43,628 nucleotides of DNA from Gammaproteobacteria bacterium (GTDB taxonomy: Bacteria; Pseudomonadota; Gammaproteobacteria; Steroidobacterales; Steroidobacteraceae): the NCBI GenBank assembly GCA_025350055.1, contig JANXYK010000037.1, positions 1-43,628 on the forward strand. Direction: 5' to 3'. The notes under the pieces are model-generated. The model did not search any database. It worked only from the letters and a program-made list of their open reading frames with translations, and was not told the origin of the DNA. Below, one piece after another: positions 35,101 through 43,324 of the stretch. The position numbers and the translations under genes are program-made. Positions within the stretch are counted from its first letter, which is position 1. Every line of letters begins with the position of its first letter.

Positions 35101-36327
35101 ATGAGCACGCGCGAGCGGCGAGGGGCGCAGCGCGCCTGGGCGCTGACCGCGTGGGCCAACCACGGTTTCGTGACCACCGTACTGGTGGGTTTCTTTCCGA
35201 TATTCCTCAACAAATACTGGGCCGCGGATCTGCCCGGGACGCGCTCGACGCTCTACCTCGGACTCGCCAATTCCAGTGCCAGCCTGGTGGTGATGTTGAT
35301 CGCGCCGTGGCTGGGCGCGCTGGCCGATCGGCGCGGGCAGAAGAAACTGTGGCTGGGTGTGTTCACCGCGCTGGGCGTGGTGGGGACTGCGCTGCTGGCA
35401 TTGATTGGCCGCGGTCAATGGCAATGGGCACTGCCGGTGTTTGCGATCGCGTCGGTCGGCTTCTACGCCGGCTCGTCCTTCCAGGATGCCTTGCTGGTGC
35501 AGGTGTCCACGCCCGCCGAGGCGCATCGCATCTCGGCCTATGGTTTCGCTGCCGGGTACCTGGGCGGTGGCCTGCTGCTGCTGATCAATGTGCTGCTGGC
35601 GCTCCATCCGACCTGGTTTGGCATCGCCGATTCCGTGGCGGCCACGCGTATTGCCTTCCTTGATGTCGCCGTGTGGTGGGCGCTGTTCACGCTGCCCGTG
35701 TTCCGGCGCGTGCCGGAAGCCAAGCCGACGGTGGAGCCACCGGGCTGGAAGGAGCTGTGGGCCACGATCCGCAAGGTGATGGCCGACCCCACGGTGCGTG
35801 GTTTCCTGATCGCCTATTGGCTGTACATCGATGGCATCGGCACGCTGCAGCAGATGGCGGTGGACTTTGGCGCCAAGCTGGGGTTGCCTACCTCGGCGCT
35901 GATCCTGGCACTGCTGATGGTGCAGTTCATCGCCTTTCCATCGGCACTGCTGTTCGGACGGCTCGGCGAGCGCATCGGCGCCCGCCGCGCGATCCTGATC
36001 GGCCTGGCGGTGTTCGTGTTCGTGACGGGGTGGGCGCTGATACTGCGCACGACCTGGCAGTTCTTCGTGCTGGCCGCGCTGGTGGGCACCGTGCAGGGGG
36101 GTGTGCAGTCCTTGTCGCGCTCGCTGTTCTCGCGGCTGATCCCGCGCGAGCGCTCGGGCGAATATTTCGGCTTCTACAACATGCTGGGCAAGTTCGCCGC
36201 GGTACTGGGCCCGACGCTGGTGGGCACCATGGCCGCACTCAGCGGCAGCTCGCGCATCGGCGTGTCATCGCTGGTGGTGTTGTTCGCGGGCGGTGCGCTA
36301 TTGTTATGGCGGGTACGCGAACCTTGA
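35101..36327 (+). CDS. MFS permease, UMF1/Atg22-like
   Basis: 408-residue membrane protein with about 12 predicted helices. The N-terminal ALTAWANHGFVTTVLVGFFPIFLNKYW, APWLGALADRRGQKKLWL loop between helices 2 and 3, YWLYIDGIGTLQQMAVDFG, and RERSGEYFGFYNMLGKFAAVLGP are typical of the UMF1 family of MFS transporters. Substrate unknown. ATG 35101 is 19 bp after prfC; an in-frame ATG at 35068 would overlap prfC. Confidence 0.85.
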   Translation: MSTRERRGAQRAWALTAWANHGFVTTVLVGFFPIFLNKYWAADLPGTRSTLYLGLANSSASLVVMLIAPWLGALADRRGQKKLWLGVFTALGVVGTALLALIGRGQWQWALPVFAIASVGFYAGSSFQDALLVQVSTPAEAHRISAYGFAAGYLGGGLLLLINVLLALHPTWFGIADSVAATRIAFLDVAVWWALFTLPVFRRVPEAKPTVEPPGWKELWATIRKVMADPTVRGFLIAYWLYIDGIGTLQQMAVDFGAKLGLPTSALILALLMVQFIAFPSALLFGRLGERIGARRAILIGLAVFVFVTGWALILRTTWQFFVLAALVGTVQGGVQSLSRSLFSRLIPRERSGEYFGFYNMLGKFAAVLGPTLVGTMAALSGSSRIGVSSLVVLFAGGALLLWRVREP

Positions 36328-36349
36328 ATGTGAAAGAGCCGCCGAAATC

Positions 36350-36802
36350 ATGCGCCAAATTACGTTGCTTTTTTCCCTGTTGCTGGCCACGCTGGCCCAC
36401 GGCACTTCCACGCCGGACCCCATCAAGTCCGAGTACCTGGTGTCCACGTCGGCTGGGTTCATGTTTGACCCGGATGGCGGCGCCTACTACGCGCTGAGCT
36501 TCGACGTGCTCAAGAGCCTGCCGGGCACGCTCTATGTGATCGTGGAGTTCGAGAATCCGGTAGATGCTGCCAAGCCCATGACCACCGAGATTCAGGTGCA
36601 GCATGGGAAGAGCAGCTTTCAGACGCGTTCACCGTCAGTGCACGAGATCAAGAACAAGCAGCGTTATCGCGTCAATCTGAAGCTCTATGCCGATGCCGCC
36701 TGTACGCAGCTCGTCGGTACCCATCACCAGGATGTGCTATTCGATATCCCGCGGCAGATGAAAAGCCAGCTGGCCGCGCAGTTTGGCGTGACCATCAAGT
36801 AG
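36350..36802 (+). CDS. Secreted protein of unknown function
   Basis: 150 residues with a Sec signal peptide (MRQITLLFSLLLATLAHG, likely cut near residue 20). The mature part is rich in beta-type segments (SEYLVSTSAGFMFDPDGG, GTLYVIVEFENPVDA, RYRVNLKLYADAAC) and has one Cys. No family is recognised. The start is 22 bp after the MFS permease stop, so it may be co-expressed with it. Confidence 0.7.
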   Translation: MRQITLLFSLLLATLAHGTSTPDPIKSEYLVSTSAGFMFDPDGGAYYALSFDVLKSLPGTLYVIVEFENPVDAAKPMTTEIQVQHGKSSFQTRSPSVHEIKNKQRYRVNLKLYADAACTQLVGTHHQDVLFDIPRQMKSQLAAQFGVTIK

Positions 36803-36826
36803 CGCCGAAGCATCTGCCAATCAGAT

Positions 36827-36873
36827 CGAGCGGACGGTGTGGCGGCCAAGCCTGGCGCCACAGGCTCCGCTCG
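36827..36873. repeat. Long imperfect hairpin between convergent genes
   Basis: CGAGCGGA (36827-36834) pairs with TCCGCTCG (36866-36873), and TGTGGCG (36838-36844) with CGCCACA (36856-36862); a 3x3 internal loop separates the stems and the apical loop is 11 nt. No T-run follows. It may be a REP-like element, a transcript-processing structure or a terminator without U-tract. Confidence 0.5.
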
Positions 36874-36903
36874 ACGGGTTCGCGATTTCGTGTCCAGGTA
36901 CTA

Positions 36904-37083
36904 TCAAGCCGCCGCAGCGCGCAGCTTGAGGCCTAGCGCGCGCACAACCGTCAGGAAGGTTACCAACTCCGGATTTCCCTTGGAGGATAGCGCCCGATAC
37001 AGGTTTTCACGTTGAAACCCTGTCTTGCGCGCCAGCGCAGACATACCGTGCACGCGCGCAATAAGGTACGCCAGAATTGTCCC
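36904..37083 (-). pseudogene. 3' remnant of an addiction-module antidote (HigA/COG3636-like)
   Basis: About 59 codons encode only the helix-turn-helix half of an antidote protein: LIARVHGMSALARKTGFQRENLYRALSSKGNPEL, then VVRALGLKLRAAAA and the stop. Full-length relatives are about 95-100 aa and begin about 40 residues earlier; here the homology ends right where the oppositely oriented coiled-coil gene begins (ATG 37084). A short internal start (GTG in RVHG) could still give about 50 residues. Confidence 0.65.
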
Positions 37084-37530
37084 ATGGAAACGCCATTTGC
37101 AGTCTATGATGCGCTCAGCGCCATCAACGTTGCGCCTGAAAAGGTGCGGGTCGTGGTGCAATCGATGGAGCGCGACATGGCCCTGTTCGCCACCCGGTCT
37201 CAAGTCGGTGCGCTCGACCAGCACTCGGCGGGGCGTTTCGATTTGCTGCGCGCCGAAATGGATACCTTCCGCGAGCGTTTCGAGCAGATCGATCGACGCT
37301 TCGCGCAGATCGAGAAGCGCTTCGACACCGTGGATCAGCGGCTGGCCGCTGTGGCACAACACCTTGAGCAGCTGTTGGGCGAATACAGGCAGCACTTTGA
37401 TCAGCGACTGAGCGAGACCGCACAGCAGATTGAGCAGCGCCTGACCGTTCGATTGGGCAGTTTCCTGGCGGTCGCCACGGCTGTTACAGCGACTCTGCTG
37501 GTCTTGTTACGCGGTGGACCCGTCGGCTAG
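37084..37530 (+). CDS. Coiled-coil protein with C-terminal membrane anchor, paralog 1
   Basis: 148 residues, resembling DUF1640-type coiled-coil proteins. N-terminal METPFAVYDALSAINVAPEK, then a long coiled coil with heptads RFEQIDR/RFAQIEK/RFDTVDQ (three units at 37276-37338), and a C-terminal hydrophobic helix FLAVATAVTATLLVLL followed by RGGPVG. The second copy at 38705 is nearly identical at both ends. The compared homology starts at the ATG, with dissimilar upstream DNA. Function unknown; the prohibitin-family gene between the copies suggests membrane scaffolding. Confidence 0.75.
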   Translation: METPFAVYDALSAINVAPEKVRVVVQSMERDMALFATRSQVGALDQHSAGRFDLLRAEMDTFRERFEQIDRRFAQIEKRFDTVDQRLAAVAQHLEQLLGEYRQHFDQRLSETAQQIEQRLTVRLGSFLAVATAVTATLLVLLRGGPVG

Positions 37531-37546
37531 GCGCCTGGCGCCACCC

Positions 37547-38512
37547 TTAAGGCTTGTTGTTGATGTTCAGGAATGGAATGGGCGCACCCGCAAAAATCGC
37601 GCTCGGCAGGGTGCCGTTCCATTTCTCCGCCTGCGCCAGCTGCACCTCGATACGGCGCAGCTCCAGCACCTGGGGGTTCTGGCCCAGTGCCGCACCCTGT
37701 GCCTTGATGGCCTGCGCTGCCGCCTCGGCGTTCTTCACTGTCGCATAGGCATTGCCATCCGCCGTCGCTTTGACGGCGCTGGCTTCCGCCTCGGCGATCG
37801 CCACTTTCTGTTTCTGTTCGCTCTCGACGGTCTTGAGCTTGTTCTCCGCGGCCAGGCGCAATTGTTCCTGGGTCACCTTGTCATTGATCGCGCCCATGTA
37901 CGAGTCACTGAAGGCGAAGTTGCGCATGTCGATGTTCACGACATGCGCTCCATAGAGCGCCAGCTTGGCGTCGAGTGCGGCATTGATGTCCGCCGAGACG
38001 ATGGCACGCTTGCCAATGAGGTCGGGCGCCGTGTAGCGCGCGGTCACGGCCTTGAAGATCTCCTGCGCAGCGGTCTGCACGTAGCTCGAGAGGTCGCCAT
38101 CGTGTGAATACTTCTCGTAAACTTCCGCGACCTTGTCGGTCTCGATGCTGTAGCGCACGGTCAGGCTCACGCTCACCGGCTGGGTGTCGCTGGTGCTGCC
38201 TTGGGCATTCTCAATGTCGGCACGTTCCGCGCGGATATTGAACAGCGCCAGCTTGCGCCATGGGGGCAGTACCGCCAGGCCTTCCTGCTCAATGCCGACG
38301 ATGCGGCCGAACTGCGTCACGACGCCGCGGCTGCCCGTGGGTACGGAATAGAACGGCCAGAGAACGCTCAGCACGATCAATGCGCCCACACTCAGCACGG
38401 CGTCGCGGATGATCCGGTCCCATGCCGGTGCGCGCACGGTCTTGGGTGGATTTTCCCGGCCAGTCGCATCGGGATCCGGAATCTGCCTGGTGTAGCGGTC
38501 GAAGATGCTCAT
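37547..38512 (-). CDS. Prohibitin-family (SPFH/Band 7) membrane protein
   Basis: 321 residues. A cytoplasmic N-terminal tail (about 1-38), one membrane helix (AVLSVGALIVLSVLWPFYSVP), then the SPFH domain (SRGVVTQFGRIVG, GLAVLPPWRKLALFNIR, SLTVRYSI) and a long Ala/Glu/Lys-rich coiled coil (TQEQLRLAAENKLKTVESEQ to EAAAQAIKAQ). Such proteins form large membrane-attached rings or cages and often protect or regulate proteases such as FtsH. ATG 38512 has GGAGGG (38517-38522) just upstream. It is flanked on both sides by the paralogous coiled-coil genes on the opposite strand. Confidence 0.88.
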   Translation of the reverse strand: MSIFDRYTRQIPDPDATGRENPPKTVRAPAWDRIIRDAVLSVGALIVLSVLWPFYSVPTGSRGVVTQFGRIVGIEQEGLAVLPPWRKLALFNIRAERADIENAQGSTSDTQPVSVSLTVRYSIETDKVAEVYEKYSHDGDLSSYVQTAAQEIFKAVTARYTAPDLIGKRAIVSADINAALDAKLALYGAHVVNIDMRNFAFSDSYMGAINDKVTQEQLRLAAENKLKTVESEQKQKVAIAEAEASAVKATADGNAYATVKNAEAAAQAIKAQGAALGQNPQVLELRRIEVQLAQAEKWNGTLPSAIFAGAPIPFLNINNKP

Positions 38513-38704
38513 TTATCCCTCCATCCCTAGTTGTTATATGCCGGGCTTTCCGCGGACGGCGAGCCGGTCTCGATAATATCGTGTTGCCAGCTTGTTTGAC
38601 TTATCAGAGAAGCTCGGCCGCCGAAAAGATCCGGTTTTCAATATTGAGCTGATACGGCGCATATTCAGGTGGTGCCAGGTGCGTCGCGAGCGTCAAAATG
38701 CCTC

Positions 38705-39160
38705 ATGGAAACGCCTTTCGCCGTCTATGATGCGCTCAGTGCCATCAACGTCCCGCCCGAGAAGGTCAGGGTCGTGGTGCAGTCAATGGAGCGTGACATG
38801 GCTCTCTTTGCCACCCGGTCTCAATTTGGAGCGCTCGATCAGCACACAGCGGGGCGCTTCGATTTGCTACACGCTGAGATGGACACTTTCCGGGAACGCT
38901 TTGAGCAGATAGACCGGCGCTTTGAACAGATCGATCGTCGTTTCGAGCAGGTAGACAGGCGCTTCGAGCAGATGGACAAGCGCTTCGACATTGCGGATCA
39001 GCGGCTGAGTGAAGTGGCGCGGCACCTTGAGCAGCGACTGAGTGAAACCGCGCGTCAGATCGAGCAGCGATTGACGGTTCGGTTGGGCAGCTTCCTAGCG
39101 GTCGCTACTGCCGTTACAGCCACTCTGGTCGTGCTGTTGCGTGGTGGGCCAGTCAGCTAG
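38705..39160 (+). CDS. Coiled-coil protein with C-terminal membrane anchor, paralog 2
   Basis: 151 residues. Same design as the copy at 37084: METPFAVYDALSAINVPPEK, GALDQHTAGRFDLLHAEMDT, heptad region with five units (38897-39001), RLTVRLGSFLAVATAVTATLVVLL and RGGPVS. It has two more heptads than copy 1 but lacks an 11-residue segment further on. The 3' end overlaps dgkA by 8 bp tail to tail. Function unknown. Confidence 0.75.
   Translation: METPFAVYDALSAINVPPEKVRVVVQSMERDMALFATRSQFGALDQHTAGRFDLLHAEMDTFRERFEQIDRRFEQIDRRFEQVDRRFEQMDKRFDIADQRLSEVARHLEQRLSETARQIEQRLTVRLGSFLAVATAVTATLVVLLRGGPVS
38897..39001 (+). repeat. Five 21-bp tandem units encoding coiled-coil heptads
   Basis: Five consecutive 21-bp units, each encoding RFxQxDR-type heptads (RFEQIDR, RFEQIDR, RFEQVDR, RFEQMDK, RFDIADQ). 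The equivalent region in the paralog has three units (37276-37338). The units keep the reading frame, so changes in number lengthen or shorten the rod. Confidence 0.85.
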
Positions 39161-39530
39161 GCGTCTGTCGCCACAAGCTCAGCGCCAACGCCGCGGCGAC
39201 CAGCAGGGCCCCGATCGCCAGCACCAGCACGGCTGCGGCCGCGCAATCCTTAACGGCCTGAATCTGCGCATGCTGCTCGGGATGCAGGTGGTCGGCGAGG
39301 TGCTCGAGCGCAGTATTAAAGAGTTCCGCGGCAATGACCGCGCAGCTGATCAGCGCGACCAGCGCCCACCAGACCGGCGCCGGGCGCAGCAAGCACAGGC
39401 CAATGAGCACCCCGACCAGCACCAGTAGCTGGGTACGCAGGCTACGCTCGGTGCGCATGGCAAGCCGCAGCCCGGCCCACGCAAAACCGAGCCGCGTGGC
39501 CAACGATCTGTTTTTGTGTGAGGCATTCAT
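39153..39530 (-). CDS. dgkA: Diacylglycerol kinase
   Basis: 125-residue three-helix inner-membrane kinase that phosphorylates diacylglycerol to phosphatidic acid. Landmarks: RLGFAWAGLRLAMRTERSLRTQ, the catalytic AAELFNTALEHLADHL and VKDCAAAAVL. Length equals the family norm (about 120). Divergent from the PAP2 gene. Confidence 0.93.
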   Translation of the reverse strand: MNASHKNRSLATRLGFAWAGLRLAMRTERSLRTQLLVLVGVLIGLCLLRPAPVWWALVALISCAVIAAELFNTALEHLADHLHPEQHAQIQAVKDCAAAAVLVLAIGALLVAAALALSLWRQTPS

Positions 39531-39568
39531 ATGTCTTGGTAGTGCACCATGCCGTGGATTTTGGTCGC

Positions 39569-39574
39569 TATACT
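39569..39574 (+). promoter_or_regulatory. -10-like element for the PAP2-glycosyltransferase unit
   Basis: TATACT (5/6) 28 bp before the ATG at 39603, within the 72-bp gap to dgkA. No clear -35 at standard distance. Confidence 0.45.
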
Positions 39575-39602
39575 AGCATTCGATTTCTAGTGCCCTTGAT
39601 GG

Positions 39603-40244
39603 ATGAACAACATGAACCTTAAGGGCATGGCCAGTGCCGCGACCCTGATTGCCACCTTGCTGGTGGCACCGGTTGCTCACGCGGGTGGTCCGCTGGGCAT
39701 CGATCACCTGGTGCCGCTCGACAACAGCGGCATCTGGGCGCGCAAGAACCAGTTGCTGCTCATCGACGCGATGTTGATCGGCGAGATCGGCATCGCGCTG
39801 CGGGAAGGGGGGCGGACGCGCCTGGGCAAAACGGCCTGGCGCTCCATCGACGCCACGGTCTTCGGCGCTCTCGCCTCGGAGTTGCTGAAGTTCGGATTCT
39901 CCCGCGCCCGGCCCAACCAGACCTCTGACCCGAACCAATGGTTCCAGGGCAGTGGCCACAACAGCTTTCCCAGCGGCGAGGTCACGGTCACCAGCGCCAT
40001 TGTCACGCCCTTCGTGCTCGAATACCGCCACGAACATCCGATGATCTATGCACTCGAGCTGTTGCCGCTCTATGACGCCGTGGCGCGCGTCAAGGTGCAC
40101 GGCCACTGGCAGTCCGATGTGCTGGCGGGTTACGCGCTCGGCACTGGCATGGGCTATCTCATGAAGCATCGTCCGGAGTCGCCGCTGGTGCTCGGCGTGT
40201 TGCCGCATGGTTTCTATGTTGGCTTCAGGAAGGAGCTGCGTTGA
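39603..40244 (+). CDS. PAP2-superfamily phosphatase-like protein with altered active site
   Basis: 213 residues with a signal peptide (ASAATLIATLLVAPVAHAGG). PAP2 motifs: KFGFSRARP (KX6RP, motif 1), GHNSFPSGE (motif 2) and RVKVHGHWQSD (R-x5-H-x3-D, motif 3). The second motif has Glu 126 where PAP2 enzymes have the proton-donor His (PSGH). Type 2 phosphatases remove phosphate from lipid phosphates in the periplasm; with this change activity may differ. ATG 39603 chosen; ATG 39612 also fits. The stop overlaps the next gene's TTG. Confidence 0.82.
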   Translation: MNNMNLKGMASAATLIATLLVAPVAHAGGPLGIDHLVPLDNSGIWARKNQLLLIDAMLIGEIGIALREGGRTRLGKTAWRSIDATVFGALASELLKFGFSRARPNQTSDPNQWFQGSGHNSFPSGEVTVTSAIVTPFVLEYRHEHPMIYALELLPLYDAVARVKVHGHWQSDVLAGYALGTGMGYLMKHRPESPLVLGVLPHGFYVGFRKELR

Positions 40245-43200
40245 CTCCCCAGCCCCTGCGCATACGCCTGATCGGCAAGGATAATGGCGTCGGCCTGTCG
40301 CGCGACCTCGAGCTGCTGGAGGAGGTGCTGCGCGCGCAGGGGTGTGAGCTGACGCTGCGCATGTGCGATCGGCGCGATCGTCGGCACCGGCGCTCAAAGC
40401 TACTTGGGTTGGTGGCAAAGCTGCGTACGCTGCCCGGCCTGCGCCGACAGAGTCGCGCCCGGGCGCCGTACGACCTCAATATCATGCTGGAGCACGCCTG
40501 GCCGCAGTTCCTGCACGAGGCGCGCTGCAATGTGATTGTGCCGAATCCCGAATGGTTCGATCCGCGCGATGGCGGTTTCCTCGGCGCCTTCGATCAGGTC
40601 TGGGCCAAGACTGTGGCAACCGAGGCATTGTTCTCGGCGCGTCACTCCGGCTGCGTCCAGATTGGTTTTGACAGCCGCGACCGCTACCTGCCCGAGATCG
40701 ATCGCGTGCCGCAGTTCCTGCATGTGGCCGGCAGGAGCCCGCTCAAGGGTACCGAGCGATTGCTGCAACTCTGGCAGCGCCATCCGGAGTGGCCGCGCCT
40801 GACGCTGGTGCAGGATCGATCGATGGCGAATGGCGGTCGGTCACGCCAGGCCCCGAACATCGTGCGCATGAACGGCTATGTTCCCGATGAGGAGCTGCGC
40901 CAGCTGCAGAATTCGCATCGCTTTCACCTGTGCACCTCCGAGGCGGAAGGGTGGGGGCACTACATCGTCGAGGCGATGAGCACCGGAGCGGTGACCATCA
41001 CCAGCGACAGTGCGCCGATGAATGAACTGATCGACGCCGGGCGCGGACTGCTGGTGGCGACACAGGCGGGCGAGCGCCACAACCTGGTCAGATTGGCGCC
41101 CTTCCAGGAAGCGGCGCTGGAGCAGACGGTGCAGCAGGCACTGGCGCAACCGGCGCCACAACTGGAGGCGACCGGGCGCGCGGCACGCGACTGGTTTCTC
41201 GCCAACAAGGCCGGGTTTGCCGCGCGCGTCCATCGCGCGATTGACGTGGCGGCAGGCACGCTCGGCGCCGTGGCGGTTGTTGCCGCGCTGCTGCTGTGCG
41301 CGCCCGCCGCGCGCGCGACCGAGCTCGTGCAGGGCGTCAGCCCCTATGTGCCGCTCAATCTCTCGCCCCAGATCGAACGCATGGTGGAGCGCGTACTGGT
41401 GCTGGGCGAGCAACCGGTGCTGGTCCGCCCCGTGCCGATCACTACCGTGCTGCGCGCGCTGCCCAAGGCTTGCCGGCGCGATGCGAGGCTGTGTGCGCAG
41501 GTCAATCGCTACCTCGATCGCTATTTCGGCGTCGACGGGGTGACACATGGCTCACTGGAAATTGCTGCCGCCCGCAAGGCCACAGTGACGATGCCCAACC
41601 AGCGTGGCGAGCGCGCCGGCGCTCCTTACTACGCCTCGGCGGCAGCGTTTTATCGCCCGGGCGACGGCCTGTTGCTGACGGCTGGCGGCGTGGCCTACGG
41701 CGGCACCGATCGGCGCTTCATCCCGAGCGGCACCATGGCTAGCGTAGGCGGGTCGTACCTGCAGATCGACGCCGGCTATCGCGATCACTGGTTCTCGCCG
41801 CTTACCGACAGCAGCGCGCTGCAGAGTACCGAGGCGCCGACCTTGCCTTCGATCACCGTGTCGAATCCGCAGCCGCTCACGGGTCTTGGCATCCAGTACC
41901 AGATGTTCCTGGCGCGCATGAAGTATTCCGAGCACATCACCTGGCGCAACGGTTACACCGCGGGCTACCCGCGGCTGGTTGGCATGCACTTGGGCATCGA
42001 GCCGGTGGAGGGCTGGGCGGTGTCGGGCAATGCGCTGTGGCAATTTGGGGGCGGCGCGCGGCCGAGCTCGTTCGGAGATTTCTTCTCTAATATGTTTCGG
42101 CGCACGAACATCAACGGCCCGCCAAGCAATGGCGCGGGCGTTACCGACCGACGCTTCAGCAACCGGTCATTGTCGATTACCAGTGCCTACACCTTCCCAG
42201 GCAAAACGCCGTTCGAGGCCTACGCCGAGTTTGGGGCCCGCGACACCTTTCATGGGCAGATCTACCGCTTTCACGAAACGGCTCTTTCCGTGGGCCTGCA
42301 TATCCCGCAGCTGCTGCAGCACCTGGACCTGACCGTCGAAGCCTCGGAATGGCAGGATTCCTGGTACACCGACTACGTCTGGCTCGACGGCATGACCGTC
42401 GACGGCGATGTGACCGGCCTGTGGGGCGGGGACTGGCGCACTTTCAGCAATGCTGCCGGCGCGCGCTCGGCGATGGCGCAGCTCGGTTGGGCACGGGCGA
42501 ACGGTGACTCGATCAATGCCCGTTATCGCACGCTGCAGAATGCCAGCTACGCCAACGAGAACTATCGTCGTGCGCAAATGCTCACGCTCGAGTATGCGCA
42601 ACCGCGCCACGCCTACACACGCGGCCTGCAACTGGACGCCGGCCGCGATGTCTTTGGCGGCAATTTTGCGCGCCTGGCGGCATTCGTGCGCAGCGATGGT
42701 GGCACGAACAGTGGCGCCGGTCTGTACTCGTATGGTGGCGCCGAAGGGCCCGGTGACGGCGGCCAAGCGGCCGACGCCGAAGCGGGGCGTGACTCGCGCC
42801 TGGAGCGGTTCGTCGATGTCGGCGTTAGCGGCGCGCGACTGGGTCTCGACTATGGCTCGTTCGGCAACCCGCAGCTGGTGATCCCGGCGCAGTACCAGAG
42901 CGTGTCGTCGTTGCACTTAGGGGTCGGTGTGCGACGCGCCGTCAGCGATCACGGTGACCTGGGCGTCCGCGCGGAATACGATCATTTTAGGGGTGCGATG
43001 TTGGCGCTGCGCATTGCCGACTACCGCTACCAGCTGGGTCCACACCTGATGATGGGAGCGTTCTTTGGTTTCGCCCGGTATTCGGGCCCGACGCCCGCCC
43101 AAGGTTACTACGCCGGCGGCAGTCTCACCTGGCGCAACCTGTTCCGTCACTGGGACCTGAGCTTCGACTCGCGCTATTTCGATCGTATTCAGCGCAACAA

Positions 43201-43288
43201 GGTGTTGCCCTCAGATCCGCAGAACGGCGACCCGGTGGAGTGGTACACGATGCAGGCGCCGAGCCTGTACCTCAGTCACCGCTTTTGA
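40241..43288 (+). CDS. Glycosyltransferase fused in frame to a Wzi-like outer-membrane barrel
   Basis: 1015 codons without a stop. Residues 1-335 are a GT4-like glycosyltransferase: QPLRIRLIGKDNGVGLSRDL, VPQFLHVAGRSPLKGTERLL, and donor-binding HLCTSEAEGWGHYIVEAMS. Residues 336-360 look like a signal peptide core (LGAVAVVAALLLCAPAARAT). The rest resembles capsule assembly Wzi proteins: YVPLNLSPQIERMVERVLVL, LPKACRRDARLCAQVNRYL, then repeated amphipathic strands ending APSLYLSHRF, a terminal aromatic as in outer-membrane barrels. A cytoplasmic enzyme ahead of an export signal is topologically odd. An internal GTG at 41246 could begin a separate Wzi gene, but no ribosome site precedes it. TTG 40241 has AGGAAGGAG upstream and overlaps the PAP2 stop. 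Confidence 0.78.
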   Translation: MTPQPLRIRLIGKDNGVGLSRDLELLEEVLRAQGCELTLRMCDRRDRRHRRSKLLGLVAKLRTLPGLRRQSRARAPYDLNIMLEHAWPQFLHEARCNVIVPNPEWFDPRDGGFLGAFDQVWAKTVATEALFSARHSGCVQIGFDSRDRYLPEIDRVPQFLHVAGRSPLKGTERLLQLWQRHPEWPRLTLVQDRSMANGGRSRQAPNIVRMNGYVPDEELRQLQNSHRFHLCTSEAEGWGHYIVEAMSTGAVTITSDSAPMNELIDAGRGLLVATQAGERHNLVRLAPFQEAALEQTVQQALAQPAPQLEATGRAARDWFLANKAGFAARVHRAIDVAAGTLGAVAVVAALLLCAPAARATELVQGVSPYVPLNLSPQIERMVERVLVLGEQPVLVRPVPITTVLRALPKACRRDARLCAQVNRYLDRYFGVDGVTHGSLEIAAARKATVTMPNQRGERAGAPYYASAAAFYRPGDGLLLTAGGVAYGGTDRRFIPSGTMASVGGSYLQIDAGYRDHWFSPLTDSSALQSTEAPTLPSITVSNPQPLTGLGIQYQMFLARMKYSEHITWRNGYTAGYPRLVGMHLGIEPVEGWAVSGNALWQFGGGARPSSFGDFFSNMFRRTNINGPPSNGAGVTDRRFSNRSLSITSAYTFPGKTPFEAYAEFGARDTFHGQIYRFHETALSVGLHIPQLLQHLDLTVEASEWQDSWYTDYVWLDGMTVDGDVTGLWGGDWRTFSNAAGARSAMAQLGWARANGDSINARYRTLQNASYANENYRRAQMLTLEYAQPRHAYTRGLQLDAGRDVFGGNFARLAAFVRSDGGTNSGAGLYSYGGAEGPGDGGQAADAEAGRDSRLERFVDVGVSGARLGLDYGSFGNPQLVIPAQYQSVSSLHLGVGVRRAVSDHGDLGVRAEYDHFRGAMLALRIADYRYQLGPHLMMGAFFGFARYSGPTPAQGYYAGGSLTWRNLFRHWDLSFDSRYFDRIQRNKVLPSDPQNGDPVEWYTMQAPSLYLSHRF

Positions 43289-43324
43289 CGCAGCGTGGCG
43301 CCGGAACTGACACCTGCCCGGCCA

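Noticed and set aside
36827-36873. Hairpin read as an integron attC site.
   Set aside because: The RYYYAAC/GTTRRRY core sites are missing and no integrase or cassette array is nearby.
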